NCBI RefSeq assembly: GCF_009811795.1
Contig: NZ_BLJE01000003.1
Span: 124,001 to 188,000 of the forward strand
Origin: Litoreibacter roseus
GTDB taxonomy: Bacteria; Pseudomonadota; Alphaproteobacteria; Rhodobacterales; Rhodobacteraceae
DNA: 64,000 bases
Direction of reading: 5' to 3'
A program made the translations under genes and the position numbers. Shown here one piece after another: positions 9,226 to 17,476 of this stretch. A model generated the notes under the pieces. That model was not told where the DNA came from and made no database searches. It saw only the letters and a program-made list of their open reading frames with translations. Numbering within the stretch: the first letter of the stretch is position 1; every line of letters starts with the position of its first letter.

Positions 9226-10311
9226 CTACATAGGTGTTTCGTCAAATTCCAATGGCGTCTGTAAGACGATGTCGCCCCGTTCTTCCAGCTCTCGGATTGC
9301 GCGGGTAACGAGGCCTTGGGCCGCCTCGCCAGCTTTCGTGTCGACGGCATTGCTCTCGGACATTTCCTCGCGCAGTTGATCCGCCATACGGGTGGACATG
9401 TTCCCCAGAATAAATTCTGCGGCCTCCGGTGCGTTTTCCTGCGCGTGAACAAGCGCCACCACAAGATCGTCCGAACTAACCTCTTTGGTTATCTTCGGCA
9501 CATCGGTCACCACAACCCGTGCGGGGATATCTTCGAAGGTGAAGATCGCCGCTCGGACCAGTCCCGCGAAGCCTGCGTCCAGATCGCCCAAGGCGTCGAT
9601 CAGCTTATCCCGTGTAGAGGCAGCCGCAGCGTTTAACATCGCCGCGGTACGCACAACGGGGTCTTCCGCAAACGCCGTTTCCTCTGTTTTGCCGATGTAC
9701 TGACCAAGGGTCAGTCCTACAACGGCAACTGTTCTCGGGGGCACGTGACCCGTGTCGGCCATTGCAAGGGTGATGCGGGTTGCGACATCTTCTGGAAGGG
9801 CTTCAAGGACTTCGGACGCACGCACGGGACCGAGTTTGGACATGATCAAAGCGCTGATCTTTGCGCTTTCGTTTGTGACCATCTCCGCCAGTTTTTCGTC
9901 TTCCATCGCGCCGATGTCGTCCCACGGGTTGGTCGTGCCCTGAATGCCGAAGCTCTCACGCAAGTCGGCAAGGGCATCATCGCTGATGGTGCCGGTCAGG
10001 CTTTCAAGCCGCTGGGCCAGATCGGTTGGAAAGTCCAGACCACCGCGCTGTAATGCGGCTTCAAACTCTGTAATGACAGTCAAGATTACGCTTTCGTCCA
10101 CGTGTTTGATCGTGGCAAACTCCAGCGCCAGTTTCTTTTGCATCTCATCGCTGAGGGTGGCGAGATTCAGACTGCCCCCTTCCATCAGCGCGACTTGCAG
10201 GATGATTGCGGCTTTCTGGGAGCCCGACAACCCATCCGGACCAGACAGAACGACACCGTCCAGCGCGGATTTTTGCATCGCGCCCATCTGAGGTATCATC
10301 AACGTGTTCAT
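9226..10311 (-). CDS. fliG: Flagellar motor switch protein FliG (divergent, orphan)
   Basis: A 361-residue FliG-type protein, part of the cytoplasmic C-ring that couples proton flow through the stator to rotation and direction switching. Seen: 'LSGSQKAAIILQVALMEGG' at the start (FliG N domain begins with a GxxKAAIxL motif), 'KLGPVRASEVLEALPEDV' in the middle domain, and 'AAIFTFEDIPARVV', which matches the MFxFEDI stretch of the C-terminal domain. No other flagellar gene lies in this window, so this copy is outside the main flagellar cluster or is a second FliG. The sequence is quite diverged, as is usual in Rhodobacterales. Confidence 0.82.
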   Translation of the reverse strand: MNTLMIPQMGAMQKSALDGVVLSGPDGLSGSQKAAIILQVALMEGGSLNLATLSDEMQKKLALEFATIKHVDESVILTVITEFEAALQRGGLDFPTDLAQRLESLTGTISDDALADLRESFGIQGTTNPWDDIGAMEDEKLAEMVTNESAKISALIMSKLGPVRASEVLEALPEDVATRITLAMADTGHVPPRTVAVVGLTLGQYIGKTEETAFAEDPVVRTAAMLNAAAASTRDKLIDALGDLDAGFAGLVRAAIFTFEDIPARVVVTDVPKITKEVSSDDLVVALVHAQENAPEAAEFILGNMSTRMADQLREEMSESNAVDTKAGEAAQGLVTRAIRELEERGDIVLQTPLEFDETPM

Positions 10312-10452
10312 GTCAGTCCAACCCTTCCATCTCGCCGATGCAAGATGGGGGAATGAGGTTAAATGACGGTTAGGGAGTGCCGCATTTGCGACGGAAGATG
10401 CGCGTAATCTATCTCAAATTGCGCTAATCTGCTCGTGCATCACCGGATGCGA

Positions 10453-11001
10453 TCAGTAGGCGAAGGTTTTCCCGGTTTTCAGCGCGCTGTTCAGGGCGAA
10501 CTCTGCCCATGTGTTGCGTCCACCGCGCGCGCGGATCTCCGTCAGTTGCGCTTGTGCCAGGGCGGTCTCGCCCGTGTTGACGAAGGCTTGGCCCATATAG
10601 GATCGGGCCAGAATGTTGTTCGTATCCTGCTCCAATGCGGCTGCGTAGAAGGCCATTGCCGCATCCATGTCGCCCTGCATGCGCGCGAGAAATCCTTTGT
10701 AGGTCATCACCCGACTTTCAGACGGATCAGACATCGCACTTAAAACCAGCGCGGCGCGGTCATAGGCACCCCCATAGGCCAACTCACGCACGGCATCGTA
10801 ACGCATGTCATCGTCGATCAGACTGCTTTCGGCATCGACGCATTTCTTGGTGTCATAGTCATAGACCTGACCCTTTTCGCAGACGGTCAGTGTCTTTGTG
10901 ACCTTAGGCGGGGTGCTGTCCGCTGATCCGGCGGCAAATGCCAGACCCGGAAGGGCAAAAGCGGTCGCTGCCAGCATGATTTTTAGAAGTGACGGCATCA
11001 T
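10453..11001 (-). CDS. Secreted TPR-like protein with paired-cysteine motif
   Basis: A 182-residue exported protein: signal peptide to about residue 23 ('IMLAATAFALPGLAFAAG'), a short cysteine motif with Cys41 and Cys54 ('CEKGQVYDYDTKKCV'), then two to three tetratricopeptide-like helices ('AYGGAYDRAALVLSAMSD', 'RMQGDMDAAMAFYAAALEQ', 'GQAFVNTGETALAQAQL'). TPR proteins act as protein-protein scaffolds, here presumably in the periplasm. The same cysteine spacing occurs in the tiny secreted protein at 11122-11283. Function unknown. Confidence 0.75.
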   Translation of the reverse strand: MMPSLLKIMLAATAFALPGLAFAAGSADSTPPKVTKTLTVCEKGQVYDYDTKKCVDAESSLIDDDMRYDAVRELAYGGAYDRAALVLSAMSDPSESRVMTYKGFLARMQGDMDAAMAFYAAALEQDTNNILARSYMGQAFVNTGETALAQAQLTEIRARGGRNTWAEFALNSALKTGKTFAY

Positions 11002-11121
11002 CTGCCTCCGATGTTAAACTTGGACCTGGTTACAAAGATAAGCCGCGTCTCGGTCAATCCAAAACGCGACTTGCAGAGTGCCCGGCTACGCGGGAGGTGA
11101 ACTCCGCTTAATCCGCTGGCG

Positions 11122-11283
11122 TTAGCCAGTCGGGGTCGTGACACATGTTCCAGAGGTGGCATCCCATACAGCGCCATCTTTGCAACTGGTGTTCTTGGCT
11201 TGACCGTATGAACAGCCTTCAGCGGCAGCCATGGCAGGGGCCAAGGCCAGAGCGAGGGCAGTCAGAGCGAGCTTTATCTTCAT
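11122..11283 (-). CDS. Small secreted Cys-rich peptide
   Basis: A 53-residue protein starting at ATG 11283 ('MKIKLALTALALALAPAMAAA' region is a clean signal peptide). A longer in-frame start would put unconserved sequence before the signal, so it is not used. The mature part is only about 32 residues with Cys24, Cys34 and Cys47. 'CKDGAVWDATSGTCV' repeats the C-x2-G-x-V-[YW]-D-x2-[TS]-x2-CV pattern of the secreted TPR protein 1.2 domains upstream in the same direction. Function unknown; a disulfide-bonded periplasmic or extracellular peptide is the likely form. Confidence 0.65.
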   Translation of the reverse strand: MKIKLALTALALALAPAMAAAEGCSYGQAKNTSCKDGAVWDATSGTCVTTPTG

Positions 11284-11503
11284 CACGAATGCATCCTTGC
11301 GTAATTTCAACAATCGCAGCCTAGCACATCTTGAGGCGGTCCCAAAGCCCGGGGGCCATTTGCCGCCGATCGTGCCTGATTTGCCGCTCATGATGCCGAA
11401 ATCGTGTGCGATCCGTGACCTCACGAAAAGGTGATCGTTTTATTGAAGACCGCTCACGCGGGCGTGTTCAGAGCGCTCGGAAGTATAATATTTTGCGTAA
11501 AAT

Positions 11504-11545
11504 TGTGATCTATCACACAATAAGTTGACCTTACGTCAGCGTAAG
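11504..11545. promoter_or_regulatory. Two palindromes upstream of the porin
   Basis: TGTGAT-CT-ATCACA at 11504-11517 and CTTACG-TCAG-CGTAAG at 11530-11545, both with perfect 6-bp arms, 12 bases apart. They lie about 80-120 bases upstream of the predicted porin promoter. The second resembles the TTACG/CGTAA operators of MerR-family regulators such as LiuR; the first is CRP/FNR-like in arm sequence but has too short a spacer. Binding proteins are unknown. Confidence 0.5.
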
Positions 11546-11621
11546 TGGAGCAACGTATTCAAAACTTTCATCCAAGCTTAAAAACAGCACATTTCAACAA
11601 AGTAAATTGAACGGATTTGGT

Positions 11622-11650
11622 TTGACAGGTATTCGCCCGAGTCGACATAA
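11622..11650 (+). promoter_or_regulatory. Predicted sigma-70 promoter of the porin gene
   Basis: TTGACA at 11622-11627, a 17-base spacer, then ACATAA at 11645-11650. The -35 is perfect, the -10 is weak. It precedes the porin ATG by about 70 bases with no gene between. Confidence 0.5.
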
Positions 11651-11719
11651 AACCTTCATGTTTACAAGCTGTTAAGGTTTTGTAGCGGTGGGGTATCTGC
11701 AGCTTTCAGAGGCAATCCC

Positions 11720-12835
11720 ATGAAGAAATTTATCGCTTTAAGCGCGGGTTCCGCCGCGTCTGTACTTGCCTTATCAGTTCCGACCTTTGCCCAAGACACC
11801 AGCGTTGTTCAGACAAATGACCGCGGTACGACTGTTCGCCTTTACGGACAGGTCAACCGGGGTGCCCTTCTGGGGGACAACGGGACCGACAGCGAGGTGT
11901 TCTTTGTCGACAACGACAACAGTTCAACCCGGTTCGGGATTATCGCGGAATACGAGGGGCCTGAGCTTACCTTCGGCGCGCAGATCGAACTGGAGGCGGA
12001 AAGCAACACGTCCTCCGCCAGCAACGGCGCGGATTTCAACGAAGGTTCCGGCGATTTCCGCTTCAACGAACGGATTCTCGATTTGTATGTCGAAAGCGCG
12101 CGGTACGGGAAACTCTCGCTGGGGCAGGGCAACACGGCGTCCAACGGCTCGGCGGAGGTCGACCTGTCCGGGACGTCCATCGTTGGTTACAGTTCGGTCG
12201 CGGATCTGGCTGGGTCTCTTAGCCTGAACGAGGGATCTCGCCGCGTCGGTGATGCGTTTTCCAACCTCGATGGTCTCAGCCGCGAAGACCGCATTCGCTA
12301 CGACACGCCGAATTTCGGTGGCTTCCAGCTTGGCGTCTCTGCCGGATCAAACGACGAATGGGACGTGGCCCTGCGATACGCGGCAGAGTTTGGTGCGACC
12401 GAGTTTCAGAGTGCCATCGCTTATGCCCAACCCATGGAAGAGGATATCGACAGCCGCATCAGCGCGTCGGCATCCGTGCTTCTGGGCAGTGGTTTCAACT
12501 TCACCGTGGCCACCGGGCGTGATGATCGCACCGATGAGCGGGAGCCTGAATTTTACTATGTGAAAGCAGGCTACCGGACGAGCATCTTTGCCGTGGGTGA
12601 GACTGCGTTTTCCATCGATTACTACGATGGTGATGACATCGCCCAGCAGGAGTTTGGTACGCCCAGCGATGAAACCTCGTCTGAAAGCTACGGCCTTTTC
12701 GCGGTTCAGAACTTCGAAGATGTAGGGCTTGAGGTCTATGGCGGCATCCGCAACTACGAGTTCGATGATCCCAGCCTCGGTACGCAGCCCGATGATCTGA
12801 CAGCGCTTATCCTCGGCGCGCGGTTGCGGTTCTGA
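11720..12835 (+). CDS. Outer-membrane porin
   Basis: A 371-residue outer-membrane beta barrel that forms a general diffusion pore. Signal peptide 'FIALSAGSAASVLALSVP' ends at 'TFAQD'. The body has the marks of alpha/betaproteobacterial porins: 'TTVRLYGQVNRGALLGD' as the first strand, 'DNDNSSTRFGIIAEYEG', 'RYGKLSLGQGNTASNGS', 'EDRIRYDTPNFGGFQLGVS', alternating hydrophobic strands, and a C-terminal aromatic 'LILGARLRF', the BAM recognition signal. AGAGG lies seven bases before the ATG. A lipoprotein gene overlaps its stop codon by one base. Confidence 0.92.
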   Translation: MKKFIALSAGSAASVLALSVPTFAQDTSVVQTNDRGTTVRLYGQVNRGALLGDNGTDSEVFFVDNDNSSTRFGIIAEYEGPELTFGAQIELEAESNTSSASNGADFNEGSGDFRFNERILDLYVESARYGKLSLGQGNTASNGSAEVDLSGTSIVGYSSVADLAGSLSLNEGSRRVGDAFSNLDGLSREDRIRYDTPNFGGFQLGVSAGSNDEWDVALRYAAEFGATEFQSAIAYAQPMEEDIDSRISASASVLLGSGFNFTVATGRDDRTDEREPEFYYVKAGYRTSIFAVGETAFSIDYYDGDDIAQQEFGTPSDETSSESYGLFAVQNFEDVGLEVYGGIRNYEFDDPSLGTQPDDLTALILGARLRF

Positions 12836-13179
12836 TGGCTTGCTTTCGGATAGCGTTTGTCCCGCTGGTCGCCGTGACACTGGGTCTGGCGGCCTGTTCA
12901 GCGGGGCAGCCCGTGGACTTCGTTGACAATTCTGCGGTGGATCTGGACAGCCCCGGTCTGTTTTCCGGCCGGGACGGCACGCGCAACGTTACGTTTTTGA
13001 ACGGGTCGGGCAGGGTGCTGAACCCGCAGCAGGACACCACGTCGGTCACACAACCCGTGCCACAGACCAGTACAGCTCAAACCAGCCAGCCGCGTACCAC
13101 GGAAGAGCGGATCTTGCTGCCCGATGGCCGGGTCATGGTCCGTCGGGTCACCGTCGAAGAAAAGATCGTGTCCAGATAG
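12835..13179 (+). CDS. Small lipoprotein downstream of porin
   Basis: A 114-residue lipoprotein of unknown function. The signal 'AFVPLVAVTLGLAACSAG' contains the lipobox L-A-A-C, so cleavage before Cys21 is expected. The rest is Gln/Thr/Ser-rich and likely flexible, ending in a charged 'DGRVMVRRVTVEEKIVS'. Its ATG overlaps the porin TGA (TGATG), implying coupled translation and a shared envelope role. A hairpin terminator follows 15 bases after the stop. Confidence 0.75.
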   Translation: MACFRIAFVPLVAVTLGLAACSAGQPVDFVDNSAVDLDSPGLFSGRDGTRNVTFLNGSGRVLNPQQDTTSVTQPVPQTSTAQTSQPRTTEERILLPDGRVMVRRVTVEEKIVSR

Positions 13180-13193
13180 GACGCGATCCAACC

Positions 13194-13229
13194 GCCCCTC
13201 GCATTGGTCCCTCTATGCGGGGGGCTTTT
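13194..13229 (+). terminator. Terminator hairpin between lipoprotein and purB
   Basis: GCCCCTCGCAT at 13194-13204 pairs with ATGCGGGGGGC at 13215-13225 (11 bp, one G-T wobble), loop of 10, then TTTT. It ends the porin operon and overlaps the last codons of the convergent purB. Confidence 0.75.
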
Positions 13230-14529
13230 CGCCAAACACACGCTCGAAGATCGTGTCGACATGTTTGGTGTGATAGCCCAGATCGAATTTTTCCTCGATC
13301 TCGTCGGGGTTGAGCGCAGCCAGAACATCGGTGTCCGCCAGAAGCTCGGTCTTGAAATCCTTGCCTTCCTCCCAAACCTTCATCGCGTTGCGCTGAACCA
13401 GCTTGTAGCTGTCCTCGCGGCTGACGCCGGCCTGGGTCAAGGCCAGGAGCACGCGCTGGCTCATCACCAGACCGCGGAATTTGTTCATGTTGGCTAGCAT
13501 GTTGTCTGGATAGACCACCAGCTTGTCGATCACGGAGGTCAGGCGGGCCAGCGCGAAATCCAGCGTGATCGTCGCGTCCGGGCCGATATTGCGCTCTACA
13601 GAGGAATGGGAAATGTCGCGCTCGTGCCAGAGCGCCACATTCTCCATCGCAGGAACGACAGCCATACGCACCAGCCGGGCCAGACCGGTCAGGTTTTCGG
13701 TCAGCACCGGATTGCGTTTGTGCGGCATCGCCGAAGAGCCCTTTTGACCGGCCGAGAAAAACTCTTCCGCCTCCAGCACCTCTGTCCGCTGCATGTGACG
13801 GATCTCGGTTGCGACATTCTCGATGGACGAGGCAACCACGCCCAAGGCCGCGAAGAAGGCTGCATGGCGATCCCGCGGGATAACTTGCGTGCTGATCGGC
13901 TCGGGCGCGAGGCCCAGCTTATCGCACACATGAGCCTCGACCGCCGGATCAATATTGGCAAACGTCCCGACCGCGCCTGAGATGGCTCCGGTGGCGATCT
14001 CGTCACGTGCGATCTCAAGACGGCGCTTATTCCGCTCCATTTCGGCGTAGAACCGGGCAAAGGTCAGCCCCATTGTCGTCGGTTCCGCGTGGATCCCGTG
14101 CGAGCGTCCGATGCGCACAGTCATTTTGTGCTCATAGGCCCGGCGCTTCAGCGCTGCGAGCAATCCGTCCATATCGGCCAGCAGAATGTCGGCAGCCCGG
14201 ACAAGCTGGACGTTGAAGGTCGTATCCAGCACATCGGACGAGGTCATGCCCTGATGCACGAACCGGGCTTCGGTCTCGCCAACGATTTCGGCCAGATGGG
14301 TCAGGAAGGCGATCACATCATGCTTCGTGACGGCCTCGATCTCGTCGATCCGCGCCACGTCGAACTCCACATCCTTGGCTTTCCAGACGGCTTGCGCGTT
14401 CTCGCGTGGGATGACACCCAGATCCGCCTGCGCATCACACGCATGGGCCTCAATATCGAACCATATGCGGAACTTCGTCTCGGGTGACCAGATATTGACC
14501 ATCTCAGCGCGGGAGTAACGAGGGATCAT
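13213..14529 (-). CDS. purB: Adenylosuccinate lyase
   Basis: Cleaves SAICAR and adenylosuccinate, releasing fumarate, in purine synthesis. 438 residues from ATG 14529 ('MIPRYSRAEMVNIWSPE'), with GAAAGA upstream; a longer in-frame start at 14583 adds 18 residues not seen in the family. Marks: 'FVHQGMTSSDVLDTTFN', 'GRSHGIHAEPTTMG' with the catalytic His, and the fumarase/ASL signature 'GSSAMPHKRNPVLTEN'. Intact and of normal size. Confidence 0.96.
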   Translation of the reverse strand: MIPRYSRAEMVNIWSPETKFRIWFDIEAHACDAQADLGVIPRENAQAVWKAKDVEFDVARIDEIEAVTKHDVIAFLTHLAEIVGETEARFVHQGMTSSDVLDTTFNVQLVRAADILLADMDGLLAALKRRAYEHKMTVRIGRSHGIHAEPTTMGLTFARFYAEMERNKRRLEIARDEIATGAISGAVGTFANIDPAVEAHVCDKLGLAPEPISTQVIPRDRHAAFFAALGVVASSIENVATEIRHMQRTEVLEAEEFFSAGQKGSSAMPHKRNPVLTENLTGLARLVRMAVVPAMENVALWHERDISHSSVERNIGPDATITLDFALARLTSVIDKLVVYPDNMLANMNKFRGLVMSQRVLLALTQAGVSREDSYKLVQRNAMKVWEEGKDFKTELLADTDVLAALNPDEIEEKFDLGYHTKHVDTIFERVFGEKPPA

Positions 14530-14607
14530 AACGTTCTTTCGTGATTTGATTGCCTGTCGCGGGCGTCTTAGACTGGCTGACATCCTGCCACAAGACGCGA
14601 GGACAAG

Positions 14608-14958
14608 ATGCGCTCACTCACCGCGCTTCTCATAGGGATCGGCCTGACCGGGGGTGCCGGGGCACAGGAGTGGGAACCCCTGCGCGGGGTCACTGTCGAG
14701 ATCGCACTGACCGACAGGGTGCTGCAGTACGAGGGCGCAACGCAGAAATTCTTCGCGTCGGGGCGGACGCTTTACACCAGCGTGCGGGACAGTTGGGGGT
14801 ACTCGGCCGTGCGCGGGGATGCGTACTGCAGCCAGTGGCCGCCCAGCGACGGATGGGCCTGCTATAAGGTGGAGAGAGCGACAACCGCGACCGGTGACGT
14901 GACTTTAAGGTTTTTGTCCGAAGACGGGAGCAGTACGGAAGGCTTGTACTTGGAGTAG
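14608..14958 (+). CDS. Secreted protein, unknown function
   Basis: A 116-residue exported protein: signal peptide 'SLTALLIGIGLTGGAGAQ', then a compact domain with 'WEPLRGVTVEIALTDRVLQY', 'YCSQWPPSDGWACYKVE' (two cysteines likely forming a disulfide) and 'VTLRFLSEDGSSTEG'. I do not recognise the family with certainty. It is followed after two bases by the DUF6314 gene, so the two are one transcription unit, divergent from purB. Confidence 0.65.
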   Translation: MRSLTALLIGIGLTGGAGAQEWEPLRGVTVEIALTDRVLQYEGATQKFFASGRTLYTSVRDSWGYSAVRGDAYCSQWPPSDGWACYKVERATTATGDVTLRFLSEDGSSTEGLYLE

Positions 14959-14960
14959 AA

Positions 14961-15422
14961 ATGACACGTGTGCCTGCATTGGAGGAGTTCGAAGGAACGT
15001 GGTCTCTGAGCCGCGTCATTGAAGATACGCAGGCAGACGTCACCGGACGCTTGTCGGGCACAGTGAACTTTTTGCCGAAGCCGGATGGCTTGATTTATGA
15101 AGAGCAGGGGACGCTGGTCTACGGTGATCAAACGCCTCTGACGGCGACCCGCCGCTATATCTGGCGACCCGAACATACGATGATGAAGGTCGAGGACGGA
15201 CCTGATCGGCCGGTGACGAACATCGCGGTGTTGTTTGATGACGGCAGGCCGTTTCATGTGATCGAAACGCACAGATCCATGCCCGACGACAACCATCATT
15301 GCGACCCGGACCTCTACCATGTCAGCTATGATTTCACCCGCTGGCCGGTCTGGACCAGCACATGGCGGGTCGTCGGACCCAAGAAGGACTACAGGATGGT
15401 CTCGACCTACAAACGGCCCTAG
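14961..15422 (+). CDS. DUF6314 family protein
   Basis: A 153-residue cytosolic protein. It shows the DUF6314 pattern: 'EFEGTWSLSRVIEDTQADVT' at the start, 'LIYEEQGTLVYGDQTPLTA', 'RRYIWR', 'LFDDGRPFHVIE', and the C-terminal 'HCDPDLYHVSYDF' and 'WRVVGPKKDYRMVSTYKR'. The fold is expected to be a lipocalin-like small barrel, with function unknown. It is the second gene of a pair with a secreted protein. Confidence 0.75.
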   Translation: MTRVPALEEFEGTWSLSRVIEDTQADVTGRLSGTVNFLPKPDGLIYEEQGTLVYGDQTPLTATRRYIWRPEHTMMKVEDGPDRPVTNIAVLFDDGRPFHVIETHRSMPDDNHHCDPDLYHVSYDFTRWPVWTSTWRVVGPKKDYRMVSTYKRP

Positions 15423-15438
15423 GTCCCGCTTAATGGCG

Positions 15439-16143
15439 TCAGGATCTGTCCTCTGGCGGGACCCCTGCTTTGACCTGAAGGGCGATGTAATCGGCCAGTG
15501 ATTTTCCCTGCTCCTCCACGAAGAGTTCCGCCAGCACGGACAGCGCGCGGATGCGGTCAATGCGAAAGACCCGAAAATCCGAGCGAAGCTCGCACCATGT
15601 GGTCGTTGTCCAGACGCGGCCCCAGTATTCCATCTGCAACGGCCGGATCACCCGCTCGGTTCTGTTTCCATCGGGCGTCGCATAGGCAATCTGCAATTTC
15701 TGCCGCGCGCGGATCGCCTGCCTGATCTGCGGCATGTACCGAAATCCACCGGCGGCATCCGCAAACGGATAAACCGCAAAACCCCAGCCGGACGGCGGGC
15801 TGGACCGATCTTCGGGTAGAACCGCATCGATCTTGGCAGACAGGCTGCGCGCGGCCTCCTGCAATTCGGGATCTGCCGCTTCACCGACGACCGCCATGCC
15901 CAGATGCAGCGCCTCCAATTCAGTCAATGTCAGGTTCAGCGGCGGCAGTGTGATGGGCGCCGTCATCATGTAGCCCAAACCCCGTTCGCCCGCGACCGGC
16001 ACGCCGGACAGGACCAGCGTATCCATGTCGCGGTATATCGTCCGCACGGACACCTCCAGCGCGTCGGCCAGATCTTCGGCGCGGTGCAATCGCCCGTCGC
16101 GCAGGATCAGGATCAGATCGAAAAGGCGGTCCGTGCGGCGCAT
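15439..16143 (-). CDS. YafY-type transcriptional regulator (HTH + WYL)
   Basis: A 234-residue regulator. N-terminal DeoR/HTH_11 helix-turn-helix: 'LFDLILILRDGRLHRAEDLA' and 'EVSVRTIYRDMDTLVLSG'. A WYL-type ligand-sensing domain occupies about 130-215 ('IAYATPDGNRTERVIRPLQM', 'EYWGRVWTTTTWCELRSDFR'). WYL proteins often sense oligonucleotides or small ligands. It begins one base after the stop of the ABM-like gene on the same strand, so it likely regulates that operon, including itself; the operator was not identified. Confidence 0.85.
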   Translation of the reverse strand: MRRTDRLFDLILILRDGRLHRAEDLADALEVSVRTIYRDMDTLVLSGVPVAGERGLGYMMTAPITLPPLNLTLTELEALHLGMAVVGEAADPELQEAARSLSAKIDAVLPEDRSSPPSGWGFAVYPFADAAGGFRYMPQIRQAIRARQKLQIAYATPDGNRTERVIRPLQMEYWGRVWTTTTWCELRSDFRVFRIDRIRALSVLAELFVEEQGKSLADYIALQVKAGVPPEDRS

Positions 16144-16144
16144 G

Positions 16145-16528
16145 TCACTCCATCTGGATCAGGATTTCGGCGTGCCGCATCGCCACGCTGTTGGGCTTGA
16201 TCGCGTTCAGGAAAGGCAGGACCGTATCATCTTTCATGATAGCCTCGGCGGCTGCCTTGGCATCGTCCATGCTGGCCCAGATGACGTAGTCGGTCCACAG
16301 ACCGTCCTCATCCTGCGACAAAGTCCGGCTGATGAAGCCCGGCGCGGCCTGCACGAAGGCTTCGGTCGTTTTGGCGGCGGCGATGAAATCCCAGTCCGAG
16401 ATCCCATCCGCCACGCGGAAGGTCACGATCTCGGCCACATGGGTCGTCTCCGCGCTCTGGCCGCGCGCCAGATCGGGCGCGCCAAAGGCGATGGTTGTGG
16501 CAATGGCGGTGCAGAAAAGACGGCTCAT
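16145..16528 (-). CDS. Exported ABM-like (dimeric alpha-beta barrel) protein
   Basis: A 127-residue protein with a signal peptide ('FCTAIATTIAFGAPDLARGQ') and a ferredoxin-like fold of the antibiotic-biosynthesis-monooxygenase type: 'HVAEIVTFRVADGISDWDF', 'APGFISRTLSQDEDGLWTDY', 'VIWASMDDAKAAAEAI'. Many such proteins are not monooxygenases; an exported one is unusual. It is first in an operon with the WYL regulator. Function open. Confidence 0.65.
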   Translation of the reverse strand: MSRLFCTAIATTIAFGAPDLARGQSAETTHVAEIVTFRVADGISDWDFIAAAKTTEAFVQAAPGFISRTLSQDEDGLWTDYVIWASMDDAKAAAEAIMKDDTVLPFLNAIKPNSVAMRHAEILIQME

Positions 16529-16771
16529 TAAACGCTCCTAATGATTCTGTTTGGATGAGGCCTTTGTATCTCCGCACTCCTGACATAAACCTGTCAGGAG
16601 AGTTTTGCCAAGCGGGCCTTCGTGCAATTCGGGTGCAAAAAACGTGCGCTCGAGGGGGGGCAAAGCCGCTTTGACGCTTTTCCCCGGGGCCGCGAAGGCC
16701 TAGATAGACGGGCAGGACAGAGACACGCGCGCGGGCTTCCAGCCCCAAGCGCTGCAAAGGGAGAAACGTTT

Positions 16772-16981
16772 ATGCTGAACAATATCGGACTGCCGGGCCT
16801 TCTGCTGATTGCCGTCGTCGTGCTGGTTCTTTTTGGACGCGGCAAAATTTCGTCGCTGATGGGCGAAGTGGGCAAAGGCATCACCGCATTCAAACGCGGC
16901 GTAGATGACAGCAAGAAAGAGATCGATGACGCCGCCGAGGTGCGCGACATCACGCCCGAAGAAGAAAAAGATAAGGCCTGA
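16772..16981 (+). CDS. tatA: Twin-arginine translocase subunit TatA
   Basis: A 69-residue TatA that polymerises to form the transport pathway for folded proteins across the inner membrane. ATG 16772 gives the usual short N terminus, the single membrane helix '[20 protein letters not shown]' with the FGRGK hinge, and an amphipathic helix '[16 protein letters not shown]'. A longer in-frame start at 16622 adds unrelated sequence. GGGAGAAA precedes the ATG. First gene of tatABC. Confidence 0.95.
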   Translation: MLNNIGLPGLLLIAVVVLVLFGRGKISSLMGEVGKGITAFKRGVDDSKKEIDDAAEVRDITPEEEKDKA

Positions 16982-16996
16982 GACTAGGCACCCGTT

Positions 16997-17476
16997 ATGT
17001 TTGACATCGGTTGGACCGAACTTCTGCTGATCGGCCTCGTGGCGCTGATCGTGGTGGGCCCGAAGGACCTGCCGGGCATGTTCCGTACTTTGGGACAGTT
17101 CACTGCAAAGATGCGCCGTATGGCCCGCGAGTTCTCCCAAGCGATGGAAGCCGCCGCAGACGATGCTGGCGTGAAGGACGTGACAACCACGTTGCGCGAC
17201 GTGGCCAATCCCAAGAAGATGGGGCTGGACGCCGTGAAGAAAGCTGCTGATTTCGACAAGTGGTCGCCTGACAGCGAAACCGGCAAACTGGCCAAGGAAC
17301 GTGCGGAAAAAGCGGCGAAGATCCGCGAGACTGCTGCCAAGAAAGCCGAAGCGCGCGCAGCGAAGGAAGAGGCCGCGGAGAAGGTGGCTGACGCACCCAA
17401 GCCAGCGCCCGCACCGGAGTCTGCCGCAAGCCCTGCCGCTGAGGCCGAAACAACGCCACCGAAAGCGGAAACATGA
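16997..17476 (+). CDS. tatB: Twin-arginine translocase subunit TatB
   Basis: Part of the TatBC receptor for twin-arginine signal peptides. 159 residues: '[20 protein letters not shown]' with the conserved Glu8, then GPKDLPG hinge, amphipathic helix '[19 protein letters not shown]', and a long Ala/Lys/Glu-rich then Pro-rich tail typical of TatB. Fifteen bases after tatA. Its stop overlaps the tatC start by 4 bp. Confidence 0.94.
   Translation: MFDIGWTELLLIGLVALIVVGPKDLPGMFRTLGQFTAKMRRMAREFSQAMEAAADDAGVKDVTTTLRDVANPKKMGLDAVKKAADFDKWSPDSETGKLAKERAEKAAKIRETAAKKAEARAAKEEAAEKVADAPKPAPAPESAASPAAEAETTPPKAET

Larger units (their letters stand above)
11284..11719. other. 436-bp regulatory gap before the porin
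   Basis: No credible gene. The left third carries the promoter side of the small secreted peptide. The right part is AT-rich and holds two palindromes (11504-11517, 11530-11545) and a TTGACA-type promoter (11622-11650), annotated separately. The long leader between promoter and the porin ATG (about 65 bases) could bind a small RNA, as porin mRNAs often do, but no pairing partner was identified. Confidence 0.45.
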
